Assembly (NCBI GenBank): GCA_002708445.1
Contig: PAOB01000035.1
Span: 1-33,399 of the forward strand
Direction: 5' to 3'
Source: Candidatus Arcticimaribacter sp.
GTDB taxonomy: Bacteria; Bacteroidota; Bacteroidia; Flavobacteriales; Flavobacteriaceae
DNA length: 33,399 nucleotides
In this document: piece after piece, positions 25,367 through 33,399 of the stretch
How positions within the stretch are numbered: position 1 is the first letter of the stretch
How the letters are laid out: every line of letters starts with the position of its first letter
The notes under the pieces: model-generated
Seen by the model: the letters and a program-made list of their open reading frames with translations, nothing else
Database searches by the model: none
Told to the model about the DNA's origin: nothing
Translations under genes and position numbers: made by a program

Positions 25367-27478
25367 TTAATAATACAACGAACGATTATCCTCAATTGAT
25401 GCTGATGATTCTAAAGCTTGAATCACTAAACCTGCTACTTTTTCACGTTCTTGTTGTGCTAAAGTATTTGCATAAAGGCTGTAATCTTCATTATCTTCAA
25501 CAATATTTCTTGAGGTTACTTGAAGCATGTAAACTCCGTTATTTCCGATAATCAAATCAGAGGTTGCATCAACATCCAATGCAAATCCAGCTCCAACAAC
25601 ATAAGGCTCGTTACCAGCTCCTACCAATGTTGCACTTTTTTGATTTACCGCAAGAGCAGAAACAACTTCGAGACCGTTACTAGCAGCCAAATCTTCAAGA
25701 GAGTTGTTGCCGCTGTTCTCTTTGATGATCATGGCAGCTTTTTTCTTGTTTTTCAAGATTTTAGTTACCTCTGAACGAACATCATCGACATCAGCTAATC
25801 CTTTCTCTTTTATCTTTGTAAGTCTAACAATGGCATATCCACCATAAGAAAGGTTGAAACGTTTTATGGCTCCAACTTCGGCATCATCTCCAAAAGCCCA
25901 CTGAACTATTTGTCTTTGTTCTGGTAAACCCGGAAGATTTTCATCTAAAGCATCAATTGAGTTTACGGTTCTCAAATTGTAATTTTTCTTTTCAGCTAGG
26001 GCAATAAATTCGTCTTTTGCTGAACCCATTTCGAATTGTGTAGCTTTTTTGAATATTTCATTGGATGTGTTCTCAGAGGGAAGAATTTTTAGAGTCACAT
26101 CTGCCAAAAGAACTAAATCTTGCTTGTCTGTTATTTTAACTACATGGAAACCAAATTCTGTTTCAACTAGTCCAACTGCTCCAACTCGAGATTTGTTTGC
26201 GAACTTAAAAAGATTCTCAGTCATTTGCCCTTCTTGAAAGTACCCCAAATCTCCAGCTGAGTTTTTGGAAGGACCGTCAGAAAGTTGAGAGGCAATCACT
26301 TCCAATTGACTTGGGTTTCTTCGAACTCTTCTTAAATAAGATTTTGCCAACTTGTTAGCTTCATCCTTGGTTCGAGTGATGGATGGCTGAGAACCAGTAG
26401 CTCCTTCAAATGACACAAGAATATGGCTCGCACGAATGGAACCATTCTTTTTACGATCCAATAAACGTGAAATCTTGTAAGAGTCAATGTCTTTGTAGGG
26501 ACCAAAAACCTCTCCTTTTTTCAAATTGTACAGTATATCAGAAAATTCTCTTGCCAATCTTCGTTTTGGGATGTAAACAGAATCATATCCACTTTCAGAA
26601 TATTTTTCTACAAAATCTCTAACGTTTGAGACAGATTTTAACCCTTGAATGGTATCTGTAAGTTTAGACACTTCGTTGTATTCAATACGATCATCGATCA
26701 AAGATGTCAATGTGTTTCTGATGATGGCTTGATCTTCTTCTGTTGCTGTTTCTAAAAAAGAAACGTACTCAATTGCGCGTGAAGCTTTTGATTCGTATGA
26801 GGTAGCATTATTTTTTATGTACGATTTTATTTCAGCGTCTGTAACATTGACAAGGCTATCATTGATACTTGAAAATGGTATTTGCACATAGTTCAAATCA
26901 ACATTGTCATTTTCTAGATGGTACAATGTTTGAGCTTCTTTATTAGTAATTCCAGTGCTTGATTTGATCAAGTCGAAATAAATCGATTCTCTAGCAGAAG
27001 AAATGATACTCGCTTCCTGAGATTTCCACTGCTCATAGGCTTGAGGGTTTTGGTCTCTCATAAGCAAAATAAAATCTGCAAATAAACCAAAATCAAAAAA
27101 ACCTGCTTCATTGATAAAACGAGCATCTGTGATTATGGACTCTGTTGAAGAAACTACTTGTTCGATTTGTTCTTTTCCAGCATCAATCCCTAGTGTGTTC
27201 AATTCTGCTTCAAAAAGGGTTGTTTTAACAAACTGGTTCCAAACCACATTTACAGCTTGAATTGTCGAATATCCATACTGACGTTCAGTTTGATCGACAA
27301 GATATCTGAAGTTTTCAATTTTGATTTCCTCATCATTTATTATTCCAATAGGTTCAGAAGGGCCAGTATCACCTGTTCCATTTCCGAATACTCCAGAAAT
27401 AATAAAAGCAAATAATGCAAGTCCTATGATTAGAATTAGAAAGAAAGACTTTTGTCTGATTTTACCTAATATGGCCAT
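25367..27478 (-). CDS. PpiD/SurA-like peptidyl-prolyl isomerase, membrane-anchored
   Basis: Periplasmic folding factor for exported and outer-membrane proteins. The 703 residues have one N-terminal membrane helix (about 12-32), a SurA_N-like helical chaperone domain (about 35-330), a parvulin rotamase domain (about 345-455, IRASHILVSFEG through AGDLGYFQEGQM and ETEFGFHVVKI) and a C-terminal half resembling the second, degenerate part of PpiD. The architecture and anchor fit PpiD; SurA itself is soluble. It is the last gene of the coaX-to-ppiD cluster, separated from the CNNM-type gene by 110 bases, where a TATTTTCG on the minus strand (about 27507-27514) might be a separate -7 element. Confidence 0.92.
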   Translation of the reverse strand: MAILGKIRQKSFFLILIIGLALFAFIISGVFGNGTGDTGPSEPIGIINDEEIKIENFRYLVDQTERQYGYSTIQAVNVVWNQFVKTTLFEAELNTLGIDAGKEQIEQVVSSTESIITDARFINEAGFFDFGLFADFILLMRDQNPQAYEQWKSQEASIISSARESIYFDLIKSSTGITNKEAQTLYHLENDNVDLNYVQIPFSSINDSLVNVTDAEIKSYIKNNATSYESKASRAIEYVSFLETATEEDQAIIRNTLTSLIDDRIEYNEVSKLTDTIQGLKSVSNVRDFVEKYSESGYDSVYIPKRRLAREFSDILYNLKKGEVFGPYKDIDSYKISRLLDRKKNGSIRASHILVSFEGATGSQPSITRTKDEANKLAKSYLRRVRRNPSQLEVIASQLSDGPSKNSAGDLGYFQEGQMTENLFKFANKSRVGAVGLVETEFGFHVVKITDKQDLVLLADVTLKILPSENTSNEIFKKATQFEMGSAKDEFIALAEKKNYNLRTVNSIDALDENLPGLPEQRQIVQWAFGDDAEVGAIKRFNLSYGGYAIVRLTKIKEKGLADVDDVRSEVTKILKNKKKAAMIIKENSGNNSLEDLAASNGLEVVSALAVNQKSATLVGAGNEPYVVGAGFALDVDATSDLIIGNNGVYMLQVTSRNIVEDNEDYSLYANTLAQQEREKVAGLVIQALESSASIEDNRSLYY

Positions 27479-27588
27479 CGTATGGGTATTTAAATTTTAT
27501 GAACTGCGAAAATACAATATCCTTGGCAATAATAAAAGAGAATGAAATTTAATAATTTACCCACTTATTGAGTTCAAGGTTGGTGTTT

Positions 27589-28857
27589 TTAAGGTTCTTT
27601 TACAGAAAGATGGATTCGTTCAATTTTAGTGGACGATACCGCAAGTATTTTAAACTCGTATTGCTCTAAAGAGAACACATCATCTTGTAAAGGAATTTCT
27701 TCTGTAAAATGGACAACCAAACCTCCAAGTGTTTCATAAAATTCTTCTTCAGGCAGAGATAAATCATAGGTAGTATTCAAGTAATCCACTTCCAAACGAG
27801 CAGAAAACTCATATTCATTCTCATTGATTTTCAATTCATAATGATCTACTAGGTCATGTTCATCTTCTATCTCACCAAACAATTCCTCAACAATATCCTC
27901 AACGGTAATGATTCCGGATGTTCCTCCATATTCGTCTAGAACAACCGCCAAACTTTTTCTCTTTCGAGTTAAACGATTGAGTACATCATTGACTGGAAGA
28001 GGTTCGTGAATGAATTCAACTGGCAATAAAATACTCCGAATGGACTTGGGTTTTTTCAACAACTCAAAAGTATGAACGTAGCCCAAAATATCATCTACTG
28101 AGTTTTGAAACACAGGTATTTTGGAAAATCCTGTGGTCATAAATATCTCTTTGAGTTCTTGGATGTTTTTATCAATATCAACGGCAACTAATTCTGCTCT
28201 TGGCACCATTACCTCTCGAGCTTTCAAGTCCGAAAATTCCAATGCATTTTGAAAAATTTGAATCTCAGAATCCAATTCTTCTTTATCAGAAACTGACTCT
28301 ACTTGCTTTTCAATGTAATCTCCTAACTCACCTTTTGAAAATGATATTTCAGCAACCTCCGCTGATGCTTTAAAGAATATTTTGAGAACTACGTCAGTGA
28401 TTTTTATTACAAAGAAAATAATGGGCGTAAACAAATAATAAAAAAAAGCAGCGGGTATGATAAAAAACTTAATCAACTTGTTGGCGTAGAGTTGAAAAAA
28501 AACTTTGGGGATAAATTCAGCGGTTATTAGTATGATTACCGTTGAGATCAATGTCTGATAAAAAAGGATACTAATGGGTAAGTTACTTGCATCAACCTCT
28601 GAAAAAAAAAGATTGATGATTCTATTTCCCATAAAAATCCCGTAAACAACCAACGAAATATTATTGCCGACCAACATCGCAGCAATAAATTTTGAGGGGG
28701 TTTCCGTTATTCGAGTAAGTATTTTAGCAACAATATTATCTTGATTTTTTTCTATCTCAAGAAAAATTCTGTCAGATGAAATAAATGCAATTTCTAAGCC
28801 CGAAAAAAAGGCTGAAAGCGCTAGACAAATAATGATCACTAAATCAGTTGCAATCAT
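27589..28857 (-). CDS. CNNM/CorC-family transporter-like protein (hemolysin-type, DUF21-CBS-CorC_HlyC)
   Basis: A 422-residue membrane protein. The DUF21 transmembrane domain occupies about 1-190, with SAFFSGLEIAFISSDRIFLE near the N-terminus. A tandem CBS pair follows (about 205-335, VMVPRAELVAVD, VVLDEYGGTSGIITVEDIVE), then a CorC_HlyC domain (about 345-418). This architecture belongs to proteins linked with magnesium or cobalt efflux; gliding protein GldE has the same fold. No gld neighbours are seen, so I leave it as a general CNNM-type protein. The start directly abuts the stop of the 62-residue gene upstream, implying coupling. Confidence 0.93.
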   Translation of the reverse strand: MIATDLVIIICLALSAFFSGLEIAFISSDRIFLEIEKNQDNIVAKILTRITETPSKFIAAMLVGNNISLVVYGIFMGNRIINLFFSEVDASNLPISILFYQTLISTVIILITAEFIPKVFFQLYANKLIKFFIIPAAFFYYLFTPIIFFVIKITDVVLKIFFKASAEVAEISFSKGELGDYIEKQVESVSDKEELDSEIQIFQNALEFSDLKAREVMVPRAELVAVDIDKNIQELKEIFMTTGFSKIPVFQNSVDDILGYVHTFELLKKPKSIRSILLPVEFIHEPLPVNDVLNRLTRKRKSLAVVLDEYGGTSGIITVEDIVEELFGEIEDEHDLVDHYELKINENEYEFSARLEVDYLNTTYDLSLPEEEFYETLGGLVVHFTEEIPLQDDVFSLEQYEFKILAVSSTKIERIHLSVKEP

Positions 28858-29046
28858 CTAAGGTTTTCTACTGTTAAATTTTTTTCTGTACTTCCTTCGG
28901 AATAAAAACATGAAAATCGAAAGTGCAGCAAAACCAATGAACAAATAGGCTTTGTCTCGCTGAATGTCCCAAAGTGTTATTACCTCAATAAGAGAAACTG
29001 TTGCAATTACAACATAGAGGAACTCTGATATTTTGTAAAGCTTCAT
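28858..29046 (-). CDS. Small two-helix membrane protein between lptC and the CNNM gene
   Basis: A 62-residue protein with two hydrophobic helices (about 8-26 and 34-50) and a strongly basic C-terminus (RRKYRKKFNSRKP) that should lie in the cytoplasm. No known family is recognised. Its position is tight: 12 bases after lptC and directly abutting the next start, so it is most likely a real gene of the operon. Function unknown; it could be an accessory subunit of either neighbour. Confidence 0.72.
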   Translation of the reverse strand: MKLYKISEFLYVVIATVSLIEVITLWDIQRDKAYLFIGFAALSIFMFLFRRKYRKKFNSRKP

Positions 29047-29058
29047 TTAATATTTAAA

Positions 29059-29634
29059 TTAATTAGACTCTGCAGTTTGCTCTTCTTGCTGAACAGCAAC
29101 TGTACCTGTAAGTTTACCTGTCTGAAATTTAGTAAATTCTTTGTTGGTATCCAATCGGTTTGCAAGGACATTGTATTCAGACCCAACAAAACGAAATTCC
29201 CTTTCGGTAAAGATCCAGTCATTATTGGCATCCCAGTAGAGTTGTTCTGTATTTAATACTGATCCATCACTAGAAGTAAGACTGACATTTCCAACCAAGT
29301 CGATAATTGAAGTAGCGTTGTAGAGTGTTCCAAAATCGGCAAGTACAATGTTTTCATTCATCAATTCATCAAAAAAAGTTACTTTTAGACCCTCTGGAAA
29401 TTCAGAATATTGCATAGAAAGGTTTGAATAGTCCAGATATACAGGCGTTTCTAATATGGCCTTTATGCGAGTGGAGTCTGTGTAAACCATTCGTATGTTA
29501 AAGCCCGTTCCTACTGGTTCTTTTTTTTGATATTCAGTATTTACTGGCTGATTGGTAGATAAATCACAAGAACAAAAAAGGGTTGTCGTAAAAACAACAA
29601 CCCATAGTTTGTATTTTAGAATCTTGGGAACCAT
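29059..29634 (-). CDS. lptC: LPS export ABC transporter periplasmic protein LptC
   Basis: Bitopic or lipid-anchored periplasmic component that passes lipopolysaccharide from LptB2FG to LptA. The 191 residues begin with a hydrophobic segment (10-22) ending in a lipobox-like LFCSC with Cys23, so a lipoprotein form is likely here, unlike the transmembrane helix of E. coli LptC. The beta-jellyroll region follows, with YPVYLDYS-like strands and conserved EFPEGLKVTFFDE, TLYNATSIIDLVGNV and LNTEQLYWDANNDWIFTE. Its ATG shares one base with the stop of the TPR gene. Supports an LPS-bearing envelope together with lpxB. Confidence 0.92.
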   Translation of the reverse strand: MVPKILKYKLWVVVFTTTLFCSCDLSTNQPVNTEYQKKEPVGTGFNIRMVYTDSTRIKAILETPVYLDYSNLSMQYSEFPEGLKVTFFDELMNENIVLADFGTLYNATSIIDLVGNVSLTSSDGSVLNTEQLYWDANNDWIFTEREFRFVGSEYNVLANRLDTNKEFTKFQTGKLTGTVAVQQEEQTAESN

Positions 29635-31022
29635 TAAAGTTTTGGAACTGTTACACTTCCTTTAATCCAACAATCAAATTTTATTATGGCTCCTTCATTT
29701 CCTTCCGTAAATATATCGGTCTTGGAAGGTGCTCTACCTTCATAACTTTTGGCTGCTTTGTTAGCGTTTTTCTTTAAAGAAGCATCAACACGCGCAGCTC
29801 TTCGGGCAGTTTTGGCTGCTAACCAATACACTGCTCTTTTTTCGAACTGAGTGTTTCCACAGTCGTTAGCAGAGCTTGCATAAAGACTGGCAATCACAAG
29901 GTGTGCTTTTCCAAGTGACGGTTGATACCCTAGGGCTTTAATTGCATAGCTTCTGGCTGTAGATTTTAACCCTCTAGATTTAAACTCCAAAGCAATTTTG
30001 TACAAAGTTTTTGCTTTTTTGTAAGGATCAGTTTCTAAAGCAATTGATTCTTCGTAGTATCTCAATGCTTCATTATTGTTCCCTTTTTTATCATTCAAAA
30101 TCCCAAGGTAATATGCAGAGTTTGCAGAAGGCTCTAGAGCATGAAGTGCCTCAACAATTGTCACAAATAATGGATCATCTGAACATTCTTTACTTTTCAT
30201 TCGACCCGCAGCTCTGTTTAACCAAACAGCATCTCCTTTATTTTCCTCAAAGTTACGCTGGTAAAGTGGAATCAAATTCTCACAAGTCGATTCTTTTGAA
30301 ATGATTGCATCTAAATTTGATACAAAAATTCCGATGGCTCTTGAATTAGTGTCGTATATTTTTTTACGCTTCAAGTCTTTGGTTGTTAGTGGTATGCCGT
30401 TTTCTTCTTTTTTCAGAAGTACATCTAACTTTTTTGCGAGTTTTACTCCTTCAAGTTCAAATTTCTCAGAAACTTCCTCGTATTTGTTGAATAATTTTTC
30501 TGGGGTAACCTCCGAAGAACCTTTCTTGTACAAGGTGTGTAGGGTTTTGAAATAGTTGTAAAGCCCTTTTGGATTTGTAAAACTGGTTGCATCTTGAGTA
30601 AAAGCTTGGTCAAAAGTTGCATAAATCTCAGCTGTAGACCCCAACTTATTGTCCATCATTGTTTGAGCCTTACTTGCTAAAATGCTTCCGATTGTACTTT
30701 TCCCTTTTTTGGTTGGGAAATTTTGAATCCACTGATCGTACAGTTTCATCAAATCTTGAGCTTCAGCTAGCTTTGCAGCACCTTCTGCTTTTTTCAATCT
30801 ACTTTTAAGAATTCTTTCTCCGTAAGTATAAATTGCAACATTCAAAGATGGGCATTCGTTTCGAACAGCCATCCAAGGCTCATATGCAGCCTCATAATTT
30901 TTAACTTTTGCTGACTCAGCAAAAATTGATAGATTTTGGTTACAATTTTCATTCGATTGGGCACCCACATTACTGGTGCAAATAATAAATGTAAAAATTA
31001 AGAAATTTGTCAAAGTTCTCAT
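29634..31022 (-). CDS. Exported tetratricopeptide-repeat protein
   Basis: A 462-residue protein with a signal peptide (1-21, ending SNVGAQ) and a mostly alpha-helical body. TPR-like helix pairs are clearest at about 300-390 (DKKGNNNEALRYYEESIAL, then KTLYKIALEFKSRGLKSTAR). The C-terminus carries a Cys-containing block (ASSANDCGNTQFEKRAVYWL and IKFDCWIKGSV) that looks conserved rather than repetitive. It would act in the periplasm or at the outer membrane as a scaffold. It lies between an outer-membrane barrel gene (12-base gap) and lptC (one-base overlap), so a role in envelope assembly is suggested by context only. Confidence 0.85.
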   Translation of the reverse strand: MRTLTNFLIFTFIICTSNVGAQSNENCNQNLSIFAESAKVKNYEAAYEPWMAVRNECPSLNVAIYTYGERILKSRLKKAEGAAKLAEAQDLMKLYDQWIQNFPTKKGKSTIGSILASKAQTMMDNKLGSTAEIYATFDQAFTQDATSFTNPKGLYNYFKTLHTLYKKGSSEVTPEKLFNKYEEVSEKFELEGVKLAKKLDVLLKKEENGIPLTTKDLKRKKIYDTNSRAIGIFVSNLDAIISKESTCENLIPLYQRNFEENKGDAVWLNRAAGRMKSKECSDDPLFVTIVEALHALEPSANSAYYLGILNDKKGNNNEALRYYEESIALETDPYKKAKTLYKIALEFKSRGLKSTARSYAIKALGYQPSLGKAHLVIASLYASSANDCGNTQFEKRAVYWLAAKTARRAARVDASLKKNANKAAKSYEGRAPSKTDIFTEGNEGAIIKFDCWIKGSVTVPKL

Positions 31023-31034
31023 TAGTGAAATGAA

Positions 31035-32291
31035 TTAATTATATTTTCTTTTTATGAACCAGATATCATTAAGTGATAATCCGATAATTAAATTCCAGTA
31101 GTTTTCTTCAATTAAATTGTTTTCTTGACTCCCTCGTTTTCCAAATTCAACTCCTATGTTGGCATTGGAATAACCTGCCATTGGTAAACTAACACCAAAA
31201 GATATGCCAGTTTCTTTTAGGGGTTGATTATTGAACAATATTCCGGTATGAGTCAAACGGAATCCTGCCCTGAAAACAATACGTTTCCAATAACTTGTTA
31301 TCGATGAGTAATCGGGTAAATAAAATCCTCCAAAAGAAAAACGTGTCGCATTGGCATAGGCTATGTTGTCTAGTTTTATGAATTCATTGGTGTAACCGGC
31401 AGAATTGCGTTGACTGTATTGTGCCCCAATAAACCACTTTTTTTCTTTTGTCAATCCCAAGCCAAATGAAAACTGATTTCCCATTGATATTTTGGTCTCT
31501 AACAATCCGTCTTGAGCCAAATCTACATTTTCAAAATCTCCGATTATTTGTGTAGTTATTGATTGTGTAAAAAATATACTCTCATTAGAAGAAGTCAATG
31601 TATTATCTGGGACATAATATGCCATTGCGTTCAAATTAAACTTATCTTTCAAAGGTATGGTTAGCTGAGTTGAAAAGCGGTAGTTAAAACCAACCAAAGA
31701 TGACGATTTAGTGAAAAAAGTTCCGAAATCAATATTTTCTTCCTGACGAGAAGATTCATTTGTTATTTTTCCGAAGTTGTAGTTAGCACTGACTCCAAGG
31801 TTTAAGAATTTAAAAAGCTTAAATCCTACGGTAAAGAACGTTTGATTCAATCCTCCATAACCTTCATTTCTATTAATTGCGTCATTGATGTCATCCCCTT
31901 CCACAACGGATTGCAATCGATACCCTACAGATGTAGCTGGTAGAATACCAAAACCAAAAGTAAACCTCTTCGTTGGGATTGCTACAACTAAATAATCAAT
32001 AGATGCCGAAGTTACTTGTTCTTCAGTAGCTGTAGATGATAGTTTTGTTTCTTTGTAATTCAAGCCCATACCGAAGGTAACAAGTTTGAGGTCACCAAAA
32101 CTAGCAGGATTATTCAAGTTAGCATGCAGTGAGTCTGAGTAAATGTCGAGCCCTCCCATAAGTCTATTAATGGCATTCCCCTTAAAAGCAGTATCCCCGA
32201 TTCCTCCAATTGAATATGGAGAGGAATTGTTTGATTGGGCAAAAATCAATTGGGATCCAACAAGCAGAATAATGAGGTGTAAATCTTTCAA
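31035..32291 (-). CDS. Outer-membrane beta-barrel protein, FadL/OmpP1-like appearance
   Basis: A 418-residue protein with a signal peptide (1-19, MKDLHLIILLVGSQLIFAQ). The N-terminal region NSSPYSIGGIGDTAFKGNAI is followed by SDSLHANLNNPASFGDLKL, a phrase pattern common in Bacteroidota OmpP1/FadL-like and PorV-like barrels, and then by many alternating amphipathic strands (for example FTFGFGILPATSVGYRL). No specific substrate can be named. The start is TTG at 32291, two bases after the coaX stop; no ATG fits in front of the signal peptide. First unknown in the coaX-to-ppiD cluster. Confidence 0.82.
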   Translation of the reverse strand: MKDLHLIILLVGSQLIFAQSNNSSPYSIGGIGDTAFKGNAINRLMGGLDIYSDSLHANLNNPASFGDLKLVTFGMGLNYKETKLSSTATEEQVTSASIDYLVVAIPTKRFTFGFGILPATSVGYRLQSVVEGDDINDAINRNEGYGGLNQTFFTVGFKLFKFLNLGVSANYNFGKITNESSRQEENIDFGTFFTKSSSLVGFNYRFSTQLTIPLKDKFNLNAMAYYVPDNTLTSSNESIFFTQSITTQIIGDFENVDLAQDGLLETKISMGNQFSFGLGLTKEKKWFIGAQYSQRNSAGYTNEFIKLDNIAYANATRFSFGGFYLPDYSSITSYWKRIVFRAGFRLTHTGILFNNQPLKETGISFGVSLPMAGYSNANIGVEFGKRGSQENNLIEENYWNLIIGLSLNDIWFIKRKYN

Positions 32292-32293
32292 TT

Positions 32294-33016
32294 TTATTTT
32301 TTGTTGTGTTCTAAGATAAAGTCCAAACCTTTTACCAAAAAATTCGGATGGGCAAATATGGGGTTTTTTAATCGTTTTGACAACTGCAGACAGTCTCCTC
32401 CTGTTAAAATTATTGTTAAATCTGTGTATTTTTCTCTGAAATGAACAATTTGACCCTGAATTTCATAAAATACGCCATGAAAAACTCCAGCTTGAATTGA
32501 AGTTTGGGTATCCTTTCCAATGCTATTTTTGATACTGTTGTGCATTATTAGTGGTAATTTGCCAGTAAATTCTTTTAAACTTTTGTAACGCATTTGATAT
32601 CCCGGAGAAATCATTCCTCCAACATAAACATTTTCATGAGTTAGTACATCATAAGTTATGCAGCTGCCTACATCAATAACCAGTACGTTTTGTTTGGGAT
32701 ACATTTTTGAAGCTGCTGCCATCAATCCAATTCGGTCTGTTCCAAGAGTTTCTGGCGACTGGTAATCTACTCTAAAAGGAAACTTCCATGAACTATCTAA
32801 AATAAATATCCGTTTGGCATCAAAGATTGAGTCCAAAAAACTCCAATTGATTCCTCGGACATCACAAATCAAAATCGATTCAACTTTTGGGTTATTATCC
32901 AAAACCCCCTTAAATTGATCAAAAACTGGATCAATCAGTTGTGTTGTAATAAGCTTTCCTTCCTCAAAAAAGGCAAGTTTTACTGCACTATTGCCTGCAT
33001 CTATTATCAAATTCAT
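32294..33016 (-). CDS. coaX: Type III pantothenate kinase
   Basis: Phosphorylates pantothenate, the first step of coenzyme A synthesis. The 240 residues have the ASKHA-type motifs of CoaX: LIIDAGNSAVKLAFFEEG at the N-terminus (phosphate-binding, catalytic Asp), SPETLGTDRIGLMAAA (about 87-102, the GxDR motif) and VLVIDVGSCITYDVL (second phosphate motif), then VYVGGMISPGYQMR and ILTGGDC near the end. It heads a minus-strand run with the barrel protein, TPR protein and lptC; the biochemical link is not obvious and the order is probably just conserved. Confidence 0.96.
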   Translation of the reverse strand: MNLIIDAGNSAVKLAFFEEGKLITTQLIDPVFDQFKGVLDNNPKVESILICDVRGINWSFLDSIFDAKRIFILDSSWKFPFRVDYQSPETLGTDRIGLMAAASKMYPKQNVLVIDVGSCITYDVLTHENVYVGGMISPGYQMRYKSLKEFTGKLPLIMHNSIKNSIGKDTQTSIQAGVFHGVFYEIQGQIVHFREKYTDLTIILTGGDCLQLSKRLKNPIFAHPNFLVKGLDFILEHNKK

Positions 33017-33068
33017 TTTTCAAATTTGTTTGTGCTAAAATAAACATTATGAAATTTAGTTAAAATGT

Positions 33069-33100
33069 TTTGCGGAAAATTAAAAAGCACGTTATATTTG
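33069..33100 (+). promoter_or_regulatory. Canonical Bacteroidota promoter of tRNA-Phe
   Basis: TTTG (33069-33072), a spacer of 20 bases, then TATATTTG (33093-33100), an exact match to TAnnTTTG. The tRNA gene begins 13 bases further on. This is the clearest promoter in the window and independent evidence for the phylum. Confidence 0.85.
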
Positions 33101-33113
33101 CAGCCACCAAACG

Positions 33114-33186
33114 GGTACCTTAGCTCAGTTGGTAGAGCAAAGGACTGAAAATCCTTGTGTCCCTGGTTCGATTCCTGGAGGTACCA
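33114..33186 (+). tRNA. tRNA-Phe (GAA)
   Basis: A 73-base cloverleaf. The acceptor stem GGTACCT (33114-33120) pairs perfectly with AGGTACC (33179-33185), with discriminator A at 33186. The D arm contains AGCTCAGTTGGTAGAGC; the anticodon stem-loop is AAGGA CTGAAAA TCCTT with anticodon GAA at 33147-33149; the T loop is TTCGATT. The T stem CCTGG/CCTGG has a U-U mismatch in its middle. CCA is not encoded, so the 3' end must be added by the CCA enzyme. Confidence 0.97.
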
Positions 33187-33190
33187 CTTT

Positions 33191-33224
33191 AACCCTTTAA
33201 ACTCTTATGTTTAGAGGGTTTTTT
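33191..33224 (+). terminator. Intrinsic terminator after tRNA-Phe
   Basis: Inverted repeat AACCCTTTAAAC (33191-33202), loop TCTTAT, GTTTAGAGGGTT (33209-33220), with one G-U pair in a 12-base stem, followed by a T run. It begins five bases after the tRNA and fits a rho-independent stop. Confidence 0.85.
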
Positions 33225-33285
33225 GTTTTCTAATACTACTATAATTAAAATTTGGTGATTCTTTTCAAATCCAAACTTCTTTAAA

Positions 33286-33399
33286 CTATTCTTTAAAATC
33301 AATCATTGAATCCGAGGGAGGTTTTTCAAGAAATTGATCTTCAAGTTGCTCAACATTTCTAAGTTTAGAAAGCATCATTCTAGATCGAGTTGTTACTAG
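33286..33399 (-). CDS. C-terminal end of an unidentified protein (5' part outside window)
   Basis: On the minus strand a frame is open from the right edge to a TAG at 33288-33286, giving 37 codons whose sequence includes MMLSKLRNVEQLEDQF and ends KPPSDSMIDFKE. The composition (Glu, Asp, Lys, Leu) looks like real coding sequence, but it is too short to name a family. A very short gene starting at one of the two internal Met codons is also possible. Confidence 0.4.
   Translation of the reverse strand, partial: LVTTRSRMMLSKLRNVEQLEDQFLEKPPSDSMIDFKE

Noticed and set aside
27589-28857. Gliding motility protein GldE
   Set aside because: Same domain order, but the gldD/ssb/mutY type of neighbourhood is absent, so the specific name is not supported.
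1-33399. Mobile elements or CRISPR arrays
   Set aside because: No transposase, integrase, terminal repeats, target duplications or spaced direct repeats were seen; gene orders look like core genome.

Overview
The window reads as chromosomal DNA of a marine-type member of the Flavobacteriaceae (phylum Bacteroidota). The signs are: AT-rich sequence; TonB-dependent receptor with an N-terminal carboxypeptidase-like domain; lineage-typical families (HYC_CC_PP protein, GYDIA-type GHMP kinase, class II HMG-CoA reductase, dipeptidyl peptidase IV); and promoters of the Bacteroidota type (TTTG, about 20 bases, TAnnTTTG), best seen before the tRNA-Phe gene. No insertion sequence, prophage, integron or CRISPR array is visible, and most gene orders look like conserved core-genome blocks.

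Layout. (1) 1-3381, minus strand: a putative metal (probably copper) handling operon of an HMA/MauE-like membrane protein, a small cysteine-rich HYC_CC_PP protein and a TonB-dependent receptor cut by the left edge. (2) 3530-5594, plus: a GAF protein related to free methionine-R-sulfoxide reductase, then purH. (3) 5635-11097, plus: the complete rod-shape elongasome operon mreB-mreC-mreD-mrdA(PBP2)-rodA. (4) 11100-14279, minus: a tail-specific protease (Prc) followed three bases later by an orphan OppC-like ABC permease. (5) 14487-18721, plus: surE, a small membrane protein, lpxB and a decayed comEC. (6) 18686-22949, minus: dipeptidyl peptidase IV, a POT peptide transporter and a thioredoxin-fold protein, a likely peptide-use operon. 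(7) 23066-25277, plus: HMG-CoA reductase and a GHMP kinase (mevalonate pathway), ended by a hairpin terminator. (8) 25367-33016, minus: coaX, an outer-membrane barrel protein, a TPR protein, lptC, a 62-residue membrane protein, a CNNM/CorC-type protein and a PpiD/SurA-like foldase, much of it envelope biogenesis. (9) 33114-33186: tRNA-Phe(GAA) with promoter and terminator, then the tail of one unidentified minus-strand reading frame at the right edge.

The two observations most worth a second look are the broken comEC (three in-frame stops, three one-base frame changes and a changed SGLH motif, with the remaining protein still easy to recognise, so probably a recent loss of DNA uptake) and the three-gene metal module, whose proteins all carry paired or spaced cysteines. 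I did not find a clearly unprecedented system. Several genes use TTG starts, and some obvious ATG starts were moved on the basis of signal peptides or promoter position.
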